Below are positions 38,972 to 51,374 of a DNA stretch of 64,000 nucleotides, in pieces. This DNA is from Protula sp. h YS-2021. Taxonomy: Eukaryota > Annelida > Polychaeta > Sabellida > Serpulidae. The notes beneath the pieces are model-generated. The model did no database searches, was not told the DNA's origin, and saw only the letters and a program-made list of their open reading frames with translations. A program made the position numbers and the translations under genes. The stretch is from positions 13,704,039 to 13,768,038 of the forward strand of contig OX457029.1 in the NCBI GenBank assembly GCA_949752745.1. The letters are read 5' to 3'. The number at the start of each line of letters is the position of its first letter. Positions within the stretch are counted from its first letter, which is position 1.

Positions 38972-39798
38972 CAGTAGAACCTCGTTAATTCGCACTTCTT
39001 GGGACCGAGCCAAAAAGTACGAATTAACCGGGGTACTACGAATTAACCGGGGGTCAAATTTTCGGCCTTGCAAAAATCAGATATGTGCTGTACAAGTTTT
39101 ATTACATTTTTGTCTACTCTGACCAGTGAAATAATACATATACACAAAAAACATTTATATGTCATGGGCGAGCCTAGCCCCTTTTCGGTCTGGCTCAAAT
39201 TTGCTACTTCATACATCACTTACAATTTTGTCCTTGTCTTTTATTCGTGATGTAAGAGTGTTTTTGGTACCCAATATTCTGTCATTATTTGTTTCCTAGT
39301 TTTAGCACCACTCATTTTTTGGCTTAACACTTTTAATTTTTTATTCATTGAGTAATCATTGTATTTTCGCCTTTTCAATGCCACTCCGTAGTAGGTATTG
39401 CAGTAAGTGACACACAAGACCCTGGACTAAAGAAGAAGCAGGAGCTAACGACATGGGCACGATACACGAGTGCTGGGTGGGTGGTGTGGTACTCATCAAT
39501 ACACATGCGCAGTTAAATCGTATTTATACTATAATGTCACTCTTTTATTGTGCAATCAACTGAGCGTGAGGAGTTTGTCAATCTCATATCTTATAAGCTG
39601 AATTTTATTTAATTTTGTTCTAAAACCTGGCAAAAGAGAACAATTGGTAGATCTCACATTTGAGACAAATTATCCGAGCCCTTGTTAATTCGTACTTTTC
39701 CATAAGAACCAACAGGTCCCAATCTTAGGACCGAAGAATTTGGTACGAATTAACCAGGGGTACGAATTAACCGAGGAAGAATTAACGAGGCGCTCCTG
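38972..39798. mobile_element. pogo/Tigger-like non-autonomous DNA element (MITE-like)
   Basis: The left end CAGTAGAACCTCGTTAATTC and the right end (reverse complement CAGGAGCGCCTCGTTAATTC) form imperfect terminal inverted repeats. The CAG...ACCTCGTTA pattern resembles the termini of pogo/Tigger-superfamily transposons. Subterminal copies of GAATTAACCGGGG occur at both ends (39021-39055 and 39741-39775). The 827-bp interior has no convincing transposase frame, so it is non-autonomous. It sits between two ATT-type microsatellite tracts, as if it inserted into one. A clean TA target duplication cannot be read because both flanks are low complexity. Confidence 0.6.
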
Positions 39799-39870
39799 TT
39801 ACTATTATTACTTTTATTATTATTATTTTTTATTATTATTATTATTTTTATTATTATATTATTATATTTT
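39799..39870 (+). repeat. ATT-rich microsatellite, right remnant
   Basis: A degenerate TTA/ATT tract immediately right of the element at 38972-39798. It is plausibly the other half of the microsatellite at 38754-38971, split by the insertion. Confidence 0.7.
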
Positions 39871-42800
39871 TGTATCAAGAATTTACCTTGTTTACCGTCA
39901 TTTTTCTGTCATAAACAAGTAAAACATTATACTTGCAATAGGTAGAATAAAAATCCAAAGTTTTTTAATAAGAAAATGCTAGACCTATAACGTTCAAAAT
40001 CCCCGCATAGGTTTATGCACTAAATGTGTCGGGCTGAGACAAGATTTTGACATTGATCTTGTGCTTTGTTATTTAACATGTTAGCTATGTGCTAAAGACA
40101 TTTTATGCTGCGATTTATTTAAGCCATCGCGACTGAGACAAGCCTGCAGAATATAATGTTCTCACGGCAAGCAAGAAAACTGAGGGCACATTTAATTGTT
40201 TCGGCACACAAGTAAATTTTCAGTGCATTTAAGGTTTTCGTATCTCAGTAATTATCAATGAATCGTCAGTAAACATATTAATATTTTTTCCAATATTTGC
40301 AAATTACACCAGTAATGCATCTTCGATTTGTTGCAAAAGTATTTGATACTTTATTCAACAAATTTAACAGTATTAAAGATAAAACAATGGATTTAGATGT
40401 TTTATCACAAACAAGTAGAATGGAAAAAAGCAAACATTAGATTCTTCCTAGTGCTTTTTCAAAAGTGCTGTACTACGCTTCGAGTGGTTTTTTTTTTAAT
40501 TTATCGCCACCAAAGGGTATGTGGAGGAATGTAAAGTTAGGTTGTGATCGAACTGGGTCTTTAGAACTCTAACAGGAAAATAGGCAAGATATTTCTCAAT
40601 TCGTTCTTTTATTTAACAACAGGCTGTACCGAGATTTTCACAATTAAGATCGGTTCTAGTCTAAGAATTATAATGCATAGCACACGTCAAAATGTAAGAC
40701 TTAAATAACCCAGAAACGACTAATCTAATTTTGCAGATAGGCCAGTGTAAAGAACTCGAGAATTTAGCATATAACTGTCTCACACTAAAATACCGCGTCC
40801 GTTAAGGTCAACGTTCATTTGTTAGAGTTTAGCAAAAGACGAGTAAACGATTCTTGGTCCTCCCTTCGAGAGTAACAGGATAGACTACATGCAAGCTTTT
40901 AGGGAAACTGAATTCGATAAGTTACACTTATTTGTCTCTGTCTCTATATCTGTTGCTATATCTGTTGAAATATGGCAGTAGTATTGATGGTCCCTTGCTC
41001 TGGGATTATTTTAGTGACTGTTCCCATGAGTTGAAAAATATCCATCTTTCGGGAATCAATGCAGCACAACAATTCAAACGTTACAGCATATTAATAATCG
41101 TGCAGATCGAGTGACGTTTTATCTTAAACCGTTCAACTTTAGTTTTTATGCTTCAAGACAAGAATGCACAGGTTCGAATCTTTTACAAAATTTATTTAGT
41201 GTCTACTTTTGATTAAATAAAAAATGTATTACTCGTTTGACGTTTCATTTATTAATTTACCTTTGAATGGTGTTCCTATAAAGTAGAATTCTTTGGCAAA
41301 ATCAGAATTTAACTGCGCAGTTTTTAATTTCAATGTCGATATATGTGACCAGAAATAGTGTACCCACGTACTATATAGCTCCATATGTGCTGTTATGTGC
41401 CGGAACAGAACATTTTATATTGGTGAATAATTGACTAATCCCACATAACTCTCTACGAAGAAATTCAAGAGGCAAGAACGAATCATCATCCGTATCATCA
41501 AGGGTTGCAAACGCGCAATAAAACTTTAGTTATCACACCTCTGTATTAAAATATCTTTGAAACCAATATCAGGTGTGCCATAAAATGTGATAGAACTGCC
41601 GCATATAACGATCGCTACGTGTTCTGACTGGCTACGAAAATCGATAAATCGACAAGGAATATTCTTTATTCAACAACAAAGAAACTAAAAAAGATAAATA
41701 AAGATCAATCAGATGCTTGTGTCGCTGAATAAATCCGACAAATAGCTTATTAACCCGCCTGGCAAATCAAAATAACCAATAAAAATATCAATTAAAATCC
41801 AATAACATGCATGAATTAAACACAGTATCAACATACGCAATAAACCAAATTCTTCTGCCTCAATCGGTACCCTATACTGCACCATTCCGCAACGACAAGG
41901 CACCCTGTACCGTTCAGAGTTTCCACATTGACACTGTTATAATAGTGAGTTTTTATATGCCGATTTTCCAGATAACCTGCTCAGACCGGTTTACAATGTG
42001 CGTATACATGTACATATTGATTACAATTTTTTAAACTCAAGATTGTTATAATTTTGACATAAACATATATAGTCTCTGAAATTCCTGTGTATTGGCACAT
42101 ACGTCTAACAATAATGCAACCCTAACTTAGTATTATAGGATTATATAGGCACACCGACATCCCTTGGGGGTTTTGCAAATTGTCATGATTCCTGAGCTAC
42201 AGAACCACAACTGTATGCCTGGATAGCGTATTTAACCACAATTTCAGTGTACTATTTGCAAGCCTTGGACTTGCCAAGTGTTAAATACCAAAAATAGTAA
42301 GCGACGGAAGTAGAAATGAGTCGAATACTTTCAAGGTGAAATCAATCTGATAACGACCATCACGTCATCCTCTCGTTATACAAAATTCCACAGTTGACAT
42401 TCAGAACCGAAAACATTAAGAGTGTGACAATAAACTACGAGCGCATAGCATTCTAGAAACCGTGCCGAAACAGACGTCGCACTGTACACTGGAACTAACA
42501 AGGATAAACAGAGGTTAACATCTCTGGAATAGAGCAAGTAATTACTAACTGAAGAACTTATGGCAGGTTGTTATCACAGATACGTATTTAATGACATATA
42601 TTAATGCAGCTAAACGGAAAATATAAAACATGAAGCATTGTTTGAACTTCAGTTTAATTTAATACTCTCTTTTATTTCTGCATAAAAGCCTGAACCATGT
42701 TAACAAAATGTGGAAGTTTTCTTTTTAGTTTTACGCCCTCGTCTGAAATTTGTACTCTTTTCGCTTGCTTAGCAATGGCGAATAAATGGAGGCAGAAGGG

Positions 42801-44960
42801 AGCGGCACAGCAATTGCAACAAAAAGGTTTGACTGAAATAAGTCGCTACAAGCCTGAAATGATTCATATAGGGAAACAGTGGTGCCCCCTTTCCGGCGAC
42901 ATAGATTCATGTCAACACATGTCCTATTTAAGAATCAAGATCACTAACCATATATAGGGAGAGATTTTTGTGCATCATGGAAAGTTTCTTCCAGATTTTG
43001 TACACCTTACCGTCCTACTGTTTCAATAGATGGGATCCCAGTTTTTAATACACATGTTCAGACTGAAACATCGACAGATTTTAGGCAAGGAAAAAATAAA
43101 AGAAACAACAGGAAAACAGTACAAACGTTTAGTTGTCTCTGAATCTTTGAAGTTTTTATTCATTAACCTTTTATGTAATGCAGAAAAAATTGAAATAAGT
43201 GCTCAAATGTGTATGTAACTCAAACTCCGATCTCGATTTTAATGTTTTGTTCCTTTGATTCACAATCAATCGTTACTTCTAATCTGCTGCAGCGTTGAAA
43301 CATTAGTCACATAAGAGTTTAAATGGCCTCTTAATGCTTCACCATAGCTTATCTTAATCATCAAGTAACACAACTGTCAACAGCTGTTCGGGAGAGCTGT
43401 GCAATATTTCCATTAATAACGACACACTTCTCAAATTTATATGGTACCATACAAAGCCTACCTGAAAAAAGACCCTTAAATATGTAGTGCACATTTTGGA
43501 AACATTCCTCTTTTTAACTGGCAGAAGGAATCATTATGTTTGTTGGAAAGGCGGAGTACAGAGTGATTTTGTTTTTGCCACACTTATGATATCAAGTTCG
43601 TTCCCCCTCAACCCTCGGGAAAAGAACCGAAAAATATCGAGGCTGTACTAGTAAGATCAAAATTCTCAGATGCGATCAATCTAAATGTATGAATGGATAA
43701 ACTAATGTGCAATACAAACTACTTAAGTTAAAATCATTTAGCATGCAAATATATAAAACAAATTTTGAATATAATGATCTAAAACCATTGAAGTGTACAT
43801 AACACGTAAGAATATTAACCAAGTTCACACTTATGCAGACGCTGTCAAATTGTGTCTATGCAATACGGAACTGAGAGTATTAGATGTTAGCTTTATGTTT
43901 ATGCATTGAAATCCATGGAAGTAGCTGTAATAATGGCGGCATTCTCCATATTCGTACGTAAATCGCGATCAAGCTAAAGCGTTCCACCTCTTAGGTTAAA
44001 GCGTTCCCGGGTGATGCGCCCCTTTTTCAGACATTTGTTTATACTTGTTTGGATCATATATATTATTTCTAGCGAAATGGCAATATTTTTGTAATACATT
44101 CAGCAATTAATCCTCGATAATCTACTCTAATTTGACACACACTAAAATAAAATAAAATATACTACTGCAAGCATAAGACTATTAGCCTAATAATTAATTA
44201 CAGTTACAAATAAACTGTCATTGCAATCTTTAATCTAAAGCAATTTTGAAAGGCGCTTCAAAGAGTAATTGATGTCCATTGTCTCCAACACTGAAAGGAA
44301 CTGAAAATGTTTGAGGCCTAGCGGTATTTCAATTGTTGTGATGCTACATACTAATTGCAAATTACAAAGAAAAACATTAAAAAGAACATCAAAGAGCCTT
44401 TATAGTATACATTATACATTATATAGTATACATTATAGTATACATTATTCTTTAATTGAGCAACATTTTAATAACTAATTTTACATGAACTATAAAAAGT
44501 ATAATAATAGTTCCAGAAGGAAAACAACGGAGGCGCATAAGTCGAAGGTGTTTTACCCTAGACGGCGCTTCAGGCAGGGTGCGCTATGGCCTAGACACCC
44601 TTGAGATAAATATTCAGCTACAAATAATTAATCTCGTGTATTAACATAGCCCTGTCCCTTACCTCACTATCAATGCCAATAATTCATCCTTGAAATGACA
44701 TATCTGTAACGAAATACAGCGACGCTATGAGAACTTGACGTGATGTGTCTGGGCTTTGCCCTCCGTTAACCACAACCGTTAATAAAACTAGACCGAATTT
44801 CGCTACACGTAGCGAGATGACACCCACTTGCAATGGTACAATCTATATGGTCAAAGACACATTTTTTTCAGTCTTTCTACATAATTGTCAGCTTCCGAAT
44901 TATTATCATGAACAAGGACATCGAAGTAAATATAATGTAATCTGAAATAATCAAATTCAG
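39871..44960. other. Non-coding AT-rich intergenic region
   Basis: No gene, RNA or element could be supported in this 5-kb stretch. The longest open frames (for example 75-86 aa near 41807 and 42697) have no recognisable domain, codon pattern or splice context. A short TATAGTATACATTA tandem lies at about 44401-44448. Distant exons of a long gene cannot be excluded by eye. Confidence 0.5.
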
Positions 44961-44966
44961 TTTTCT

Positions 44967-45262
44967 AACCGTTTTCGAGATAATGGTCAACTTCCGCCTT
45001 TTGACCTTGACCATGACGGAGGAGGTCAAGGTCACCAAGACACTTCTTATATAACGCCTTTTAGGCCCAAAGGGTCGAAAATAAGCTCAAAATCGCTCTA
45101 TCTCTAACCGTAGTCGAGATAATGGTCAACTTCCGGTTTTTGACCTTGACCATGACGGAGGAGGTCAAGATCATCGAGATACCTCTTATATACCGTCTTT
45201 TAAACCTAAGGGTCGAAAATAAGCTCAAAATCGCTCTATGTCTAACCATTTTCGAGATAATG
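44967..45262 (+). repeat. Isolated diverged dimer of the 139-bp satellite monomer
   Basis: Two consecutive diverged copies of the satellite unit lie about 7.6 kb beyond the array. They retain TAACCGTTTTCGAGATAATG, TTTTGACCTTGACC, GGTCAAGGTCACC and AGGGTCGAAAATAAGCTC, but carry shared changes (CATGACGGAGGAGGTC in place of CGTGACCCAGAAGGTC; CTTATATA in place of CTTATGTA). The shared changes show they form a separate subfamily rather than a fragment that escaped from the neighbouring array. Confidence 0.9.
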
Positions 45263-45672
45263 GACAATTTGTCTCTTACGGAATTCAATATACAAAAGTC
45301 ACATTACCTTGACCTTGACACTAAATGTCGAGATTCCATCCATGATGTTACTGCCTACTGACACCCTACACGTGTTGAAACAAGGGTTTGAGCGCTATTT
45401 CCAGCAATGTTTCGTGATAGAATAGGTTTTTGAAAAAATATTTTGACCTCAATTTGACCTTGATCTTCAAAGTCAAAATCAAATTTTTTGCAAATTTCAC
45501 GACATCTCATCATCCTCTATCTCTGTGCTAAATTTCATTGTCCTACGTCAAATAGCGTAGGAAGAGTTTTCTGGAAACCTCCGTGACGAAAAAAAAAACA
45601 AAAAAAAGGAAGGAATAATTCTTTGTAAAGCATACCCATTTGCAAACTATGTTTGCAAGTGGGAAATATAAA
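45263..45672 (+). repeat. Interspersed-repeat body flanking the satellite-like dimer
   Basis: Continues from the dimer with further CCTTGACCTTGACA and TTTGACCTTGATCTTC motifs, a CTCTATCTCTGTGCTAAATTT segment and an A-rich tract (45589-45608). It ends near a 12/13-bp hairpin, CCCATTTGCAAAC/GTTTGCAAGTGGG, at 45635-45663. A tandem-repeat core followed by a terminal hairpin is reminiscent of the Helitron-type elements of molluscs that carry internal minisatellites, but no Helitron end (CTRR) was identified with certainty. Confidence 0.45.
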
Positions 45673-48589
45673 TCTACAGCATAAACTTACTGACCTTGGC
45701 GTTTCCTTTCTCGTTGATCATTTGTTTCGCAAGAACTTAGCCTCACCATCAGCTTAATATTGGCTGTCCGTAATCTGATTTTGATTTTTGTTCCATAACT
45801 TGAAATAGCACTTACCGTAAATAACTAGCATGAATTTAACAAACAGAAGTTTAACACTTAGCCTTTGATGCTGTCATTGTTCAGAGTACGTAAACAACAC
45901 CCTCCTCGCCATCGTAAAAGTAATTTTATGTCTCTTTGAAAATGTCGGAAATAAGCATTGTTTCTGTTTTGTCTACGCTTCTCGTACGACATACATTTCC
46001 TAACGTTAGATGTTTAGTATTAGGCCTAACATCAAGTAATATTCATATTTTAGTGTGTCTGTCGGAGGTTTGTTTGTATGGAGCGCTAAAAATAAATTTT
46101 AGCGCCTTTCATTAAAAGGTAGTTTCGGTGACGAGTGCCTTAAAGAGTACTGTGTGTCGGGTTCCATTACAGTTGCATAAATATTTGAATAGATAATATA
46201 GCCTTAAGGCTGTCAATCAGAAAACGTATACAGAAAACGTACGTGAATACATTCTGGAATAACTAATTCAGCTTTTTCTGTGACTTAGGTAAAAGCATAT
46301 GAAAACAACTACGAGTACAAGGTTACTTATTCTTACACTTAGCATGGTTGGGTGGGTCCACTACTAACAAATAAGGTAAGGTCCATGAATTAAACTGGCT
46401 TTTTAAGACAGACATTGCGCAACGTCTTTGCTAGTTTATTCCTGTTTTCATTAAAGAATAATAACTAATTGTTTTCTACTTTAAGGGGTTGGTTGTCATT
46501 TCATAAGTTTTAAATGTTGCTTTTAGTATTATTGTTGTTAATGTAAAGCGACTTGAAAGTAAATAATACGTTTTCTTCTTTTTTTATTCCAATTTTGTTA
46601 TTACATAAAGACTATATATATTCAGAAGAATATTTTAAACCAAGCTTTAGATTTTTCTTAAGGCAAGAAAGGTTACTACAGGGTTGCGTCAGGACTCCCA
46701 TACTGAAACTTTGCATGTTTATAAAACAGAGTGGATGCACATCTACAATAACATTTGCTTGATATATAAGGAGGAAAATACCTTCTTCTTTGCATGCACA
46801 GTCAGTGATGTTTTTTAAAACAAGCCCTACGCCTTTACAACTTTCTGTCGAGCACAACCCACCCGAATAAACAGTAAAGCTTCATAACAGTATGAGTCTT
46901 TGTCGTATTGGCGGTATTTTTAAATGGAATGTAGTATTGTTGAGCTTCTCTCTGTACTTAAATTCCTTTTGCTTAAAACACATATCATCTCGTATATTGC
47001 TATGCAGCAACCAGAAAAACAAACAAAGCCTTTAAAAAACCTTTACCTTAAAATAAAATTTTCAACAATAAAACCTTTGAAATTTGAAAACTAAAAACAT
47101 AATTTATCGTTTTATTCTAAATTCTGGTGTACTGGAGCTCTTTTGTCTACGTTTAAACAGCACGTAAAATTGAAACATTTGAAGGCAAATATTATTAGCT
47201 ACTAGCATCAAGTAATCTTGAAAAATTTGCTTAGTTTCTAACTAATCTATAAGATTGCAGAAGCATATGAAATGAACGACAATACTTTGTCTCATGTTTT
47301 GAAATTATGTTTACCTTTGAACATACTCAAAATTTTATGGCGCTAGAAGCTGACCTTACTTTTATTTAGCGCAGTGCTTTGATAAAAAATGTTTGATAGA
47401 AACAGTTTTAAATTTTGGTGCATAAATACAGAAGTAGGTTTACTTACATAAACTTAGAAAGCAAAAGTTAAAATACATTACTTTAACCAACATCATGACA
47501 AAAATGCATACAAATATGTATTCTAAATATTTAGGTGGTAGAATAAGCCTTGCAACAATCTTAGAAAATAGCTTGGTCCGAATTCAGTGCCATCTTCCGA
47601 GCTAAGGTTGTCTTTTTAGGTCGAAATAGCCGTATCGTTATGATTGGGCACAGAAACTTTCGAAATAACCAGATAAAAAAATGTGGCACCTATGTTATAT
47701 TGCGACCAACGCTAGCAATATGTGCAAACAGTATGTTCATATAATATGATGCAGAAAATAAGGCCACTACCTTTGCCGGTAACATATAATTAATAATGAT
47801 AAATATTGTTTCAAGCTATGAAGAAAGAAATACAGACGAGCTTTGAGAAAAAGAAAGCATGACACACCTTAGAAGAGGAGTCTTCGCTGAAAAATACTTA
47901 TCTTTTACTCTTTCTGACAACACGGCATAAATTTGTCTTAATTCGCATAAAAAGTATAGAATCTTCAATAGAGATGCAAGCATGAAACAAACAGAGCAAC
48001 TATTCAATAAAAGCTTTAACTGAAACTTAACAGAGAATAACAGATAAAGCTTATATCATGAAATGTATCTAAATTTAGTATCCTATATTCAAAATGCAGT
48101 GCTAATTAACTACCAATGGTACAAATAATCACTTTGAAATCGCGAAATCACTGTCAAGAGATATGCTGTTACATATGGAATGCCGTTTTAGCATTTAATG
48201 CTTATTTTTGATAGCAAAACATCACTAAAGATATGTATTAATCAATGTAAATCTCATAATTTATATTTTTCTATCAATAATTGAACTTGAGATTTATTTT
48301 TTAGATTAAAAAAGATCAATTTTGCAAACTTATAAAATCTTAAGGGAGACACACATTTACATAAAATTTAACTAAGGATCAATTATCGGTTGAAGATGCA
48401 AACTTAATTATTGAGATCAACAACACAGTTTTTGAGCTAAAGAATTGCTTCTTTTTTGTACAGTAGAAAATTAAAAGAAATATTCTGTATACAAGGGCCA
48501 GTCATTTTATTTACAGATTTGTGCTTCCGATTTTTTTTTTCAGATTTCAAAATATACATTAAAAAGTCTCATTCTGAAATAATGATATC
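45673..48589. other. Non-coding AT-rich intergenic region
   Basis: No gene can be supported. The only structural feature noted is a perfect 9-bp inverted repeat, GCGCTAAAA/TTTTAGCGC, at 46083-46105. Open frames of 63-81 aa near 46553-46857 and 47816-48007 overlap on opposite strands and lack recognisable content. Confidence 0.5.
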
Positions 48590-48950
48590 TAAAATAACTT
48601 TTTGATGTCAATAAAAGTAAAATGAATTATTGAGCTCAAAATTGATATTTTGCTCTCAAATATTTCATTTTTGCTATAAAGAATTTAATTTTTAATCTCA
48701 AAAAATCAATTTTAGATATCATTAAATCATTTTTGATACCAATAAATATTTCTGGACATCTCTTAATATTTTTGATATCAATAATTATTTTTTGAGATCA
48801 AGAATACATTTAGAGATATCAAAAATATAAATAAAGATTTCAAAAATTAATTCTTGATATCAAAATATGGATGCTTTAAGATCAAAAATGAATTCTTGAT
48901 ATAAAAAAAAAATTTTGAGATCAAAAATTAATTCTTGATATCATTAGTTC
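48590..48950. repeat. Degenerate GATATC/GATCTC minisatellite
   Basis: Roughly a dozen repetitions, every 25-35 bp, of TTTTTGATATCAA or TTTTGAGATCAA-like words in AT-rich sequence, each with a dyad centre (GATATC, or GATCTC/GAGATC pairs). Copies are too diverged for a fixed period. It lies just downstream of the TRIM-like gene's 3' end. Confidence 0.6.
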
Positions 48951-49111
48951 CCTAATAAATGTGAAAATGGCATTCCATAGTTACATACCTCATTGTTTGT
49001 CCATACATACGCCCTCAGTTTGACACATTTTACATGTAAGAGAATAGTGGGAACAAATCGCTTAAAATGAAGACGCACGTCCCAGACTGTTCACACATGA
49101 TTACGATCCAA

Positions 49112-49117
49112 TTTATT
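49112..49117 (-). terminator. Polyadenylation signal of the TRIM-like gene
   Basis: AATAAA on the minus strand, about 45 nt past the stop codon of the TRIM-like gene; the position and context fit a canonical cleavage/polyadenylation signal. Confidence 0.6.
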
Positions 49118-49159
49118 TTAATGAAGCAATAAATTAGATATAGCTGCATATGCATAGGT

Positions 49160-51346
49160 CTATTTGATCAGAAACCTCTCAAGATGGCATGTATGTACCG
49201 CTGCATTTCCTGCCCCACTTACGGTTCGAGTAAGAACGCACATTGTTTTGGGATCGATGGCTACAGCAAATTGCGCGTTCGACACTACAGTGCTCGTGAA
49301 AGACTGCCAGTTACCATCCTTTCCAAGGATCAGTAGGCCTAGACGTCTATCTGCAACCAACAGATCACCGCTCTTGTCTGCTCCGCACACAGCAGGAAAA
49401 ATCAGCTTGGCCGTAAAGGCCGCTGAATAAGTTTTTAATGGTTTACCCCTCGAATCATACTTTTGAATAATACGGGATTTCCAGGAGCTAACGAAGATGC
49501 AATCAATGCAGACTTGCAGATGGAAGGAACAAGTGGTATCCTCAAACATTGATTCAAAATCTTTAAGTTCTATATCCATCAACTTTTCCCATTTCTTCTG
49601 GTTGTCTTGAAATCTTGAAACAACACCCAATCCTGCGTTCAAACCATATACTAAGTCGCCATGCGTGGCAACGTCTACGAACGCGGAGCTATCAATAATG
49701 GTAACAGAACTTCGGGTCTTATTCGTAAGATAAAGTCCTTGGCGAGACGCCAGCACAAGTTGTGTGCCAAAAACCGCCAATGCGCGGCATCTTATATGCT
49801 GCGGTAACTGAATCTGTCGAATGCTGGTTCCACTCAGTGTGTATATATGGAGGACATTGGTGTTGAATTCTGAGAAGCATAGATGATCGCCAAGGATAGC
49901 GCAGGAAGAACTTACAAATGGGAGTGCTGTCTTTTTGTCTGGCACAAGCGTTTTGTCGGAAAGTGTCTTCATTTGAAACGGAAACAGCTTTGTGATTCCA
50001 AAATTACACAGTTGTTTATTTAAAAATAAATTTTGACTTCCCGCTTCTGGACCACTTTGTTCACTGGGTTCACTTGCTGCATTTGAAATCTGACTGTCAC
50101 TATCAGAACTAGATTTGTTTTTGTCTTCATCAATTTGCAATTCATTTTCCGTTTGAGTTATATCTGCAAGAGATGAGCAGACTTCCTGTGGTTTTTCTTC
50201 ATTGGGTACCGGTGCTCCATCAACTTTCCCGCTTAACTCAAACGCCTCTACTGGCTTGATATCTTTTGCTATAGTCTGAATGTCTACCTTAGTCTCATCT
50301 TTTACGCTATCAATATGGCCCATTAGATCTGTTTTGTTCACGTTAAACACGTGGTATGCTGGATGTGCTGGCTTTTTCACAATAACTTTACGTGTAATGG
50401 CAGCCTTTGTCGCTAAATTTTCTTGAAGACCAGTCTTGAGTTCTTGTAGTAGGCTGGTTCCCGATGTCGTTGCAAGGATATTGTCCGTCCATTGTATCAG
50501 GCTTTGTTCTTCCTTCACGGTGTTTTCAAGTTGTTCCATTGCTGACGTGTACTGCGATACCTCTTTTGATTTCAATGCGTTAACTTTTCTCATCAATCCC
50601 GCGTGGTCAGATTGTACTTTCTCTATTGCGTCGAGTTTCTGCTGATTCAGTCGTCTTTGAACTTTTTCATACCACTTCTCAGTATCCTTAATTTCATTTT
50701 TAATATTAGCAATGGTATCAGTCGTACTGGTTATATTCTCTTTTATTTGCTCCTGTTTCTCTTGAATGATTGGGATAAGACGCTGGAGTGCTTGATCAAT
50801 TGTTCCGGTCTGGTGTCCTTCATGATTCACTGCTTTGCACAGGTAACATATCAACTCGTCGCATTGTTGACACTCTAGCTCTAACACCTTATCGGGATGC
50901 TTTTCGCAATAGACAACCTTTTCTATGCTAAGTAGAGCTTCTTTGTCATCAAACGACACCCACTTGTGGTGTCTCAGTGCTGGGAAAAAGTCATGGTCTT
51001 GTTTACAGTCAGGGCAGCAGTTAGACTTGCACTGTGAACACCGCCATTTTGGGGGTTGCTTCTTGCATTTAGAACAAGATTGGTTTTCGCCTTTAACAAG
51101 CCAGTAGAGTTCTAACAAATCATTCATTACAAACACAGGCTTGAGGCCATCTTTTTCCGTACAGGAGCGACACACTGGGCAGCTGTAAACGTCTTTGCCG
51201 TCCTGTTCTTTTGTTTTCCAGCCTTTGATGCACTTAACACAAAAAGAGTGGAAACATTTGAGAGTGACCGGGTCGGTAAACACTTCGAAGCATATAGCAC
51301 ATTGGACGATTGCTTGCAGTTTGTCTAAGTTTTTTGACAATGCCAT
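49160..51346 (-). CDS. TRIM-like RING/B-box/coiled-coil protein, 728 aa
   Basis: Probable E3 ubiquitin ligase or innate-immunity/signalling scaffold of the tripartite-motif type. Visible in order: a C3HC4 RING finger (Cys16, Cys19, Cys31, His33, Cys36, Cys39, Cys56, Cys59), a first B-box-like cysteine/histidine cluster (about residues 91-127), a canonical second B-box (Cys147, His150, Cys159, Cys162, Cys167, Cys170, His175, His178), a coiled coil of about 125 residues (about 185-310), an acidic/serine-rich linker (about 385-425), and a C-terminal half with hydrophobic, Gly-Asp-bearing repeats like the NHL/six-bladed propeller found in TRIM2/3/56/71-type proteins. The coding part has no intron, as in the many single-exon TRIM genes expanded in bivalves. 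The first ATG lies just before the RING and leaves a normal short N-terminus. E3 activity and substrate are inferred from the family only; ligand residues look intact. No symbol is assigned because orthology cannot be settled by eye. Confidence 0.93.
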   Translation of the reverse strand: MALSKNLDKLQAIVQCAICFEVFTDPVTLKCFHSFCVKCIKGWKTKEQDGKDVYSCPVCRSCTEKDGLKPVFVMNDLLELYWLVKGENQSCSKCKKQPPKWRCSQCKSNCCPDCKQDHDFFPALRHHKWVSFDDKEALLSIEKVVYCEKHPDKVLELECQQCDELICYLCKAVNHEGHQTGTIDQALQRLIPIIQEKQEQIKENITSTTDTIANIKNEIKDTEKWYEKVQRRLNQQKLDAIEKVQSDHAGLMRKVNALKSKEVSQYTSAMEQLENTVKEEQSLIQWTDNILATTSGTSLLQELKTGLQENLATKAAITRKVIVKKPAHPAYHVFNVNKTDLMGHIDSVKDETKVDIQTIAKDIKPVEAFELSGKVDGAPVPNEEKPQEVCSSLADITQTENELQIDEDKNKSSSDSDSQISNAASEPSEQSGPEAGSQNLFLNKQLCNFGITKLFPFQMKTLSDKTLVPDKKTALPFVSSSCAILGDHLCFSEFNTNVLHIYTLSGTSIRQIQLPQHIRCRALAVFGTQLVLASRQGLYLTNKTRSSVTIIDSSAFVDVATHGDLVYGLNAGLGVVSRFQDNQKKWEKLMDIELKDFESMFEDTTCSFHLQVCIDCIFVSSWKSRIIQKYDSRGKPLKTYSAAFTAKLIFPAVCGADKSGDLLVADRRLGLLILGKDGNWQSFTSTVVSNAQFAVAIDPKTMCVLTRTVSGAGNAAVHTCHLERFLIK

Positions 51347-51359
51347 TGCGATGTGTTAT

Positions 51360-51374
51360 CTGAAAGTAAAACGA
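51360..51374 (-). other. Probable 3' splice site in the 5' UTR of the TRIM-like gene
   Basis: On the minus strand, a pyrimidine-rich CGTTTTACTTTCAG ends 13 nt before the start codon, a good acceptor consensus. It suggests a 5'-UTR intron with an upstream non-coding exon, while the coding sequence stays in one exon. Confidence 0.45.

Noticed and set aside
42697..42957. 86-aa open frame
   Set aside because: No recognisable domain, no supporting context, and length within chance for this composition.
46083..46105. GCGCTAAAA/TTTTAGCGC hairpin as a regulatory RNA element
   Set aside because: Isolated short inverted repeat in non-coding AT-rich DNA, with nothing nearby to act on.
46553..46857. 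Overlapping 69- and 81-aa frames on opposite strands
   Set aside because: Mutually overlapping, no family resemblance, no splice or polyadenylation context.
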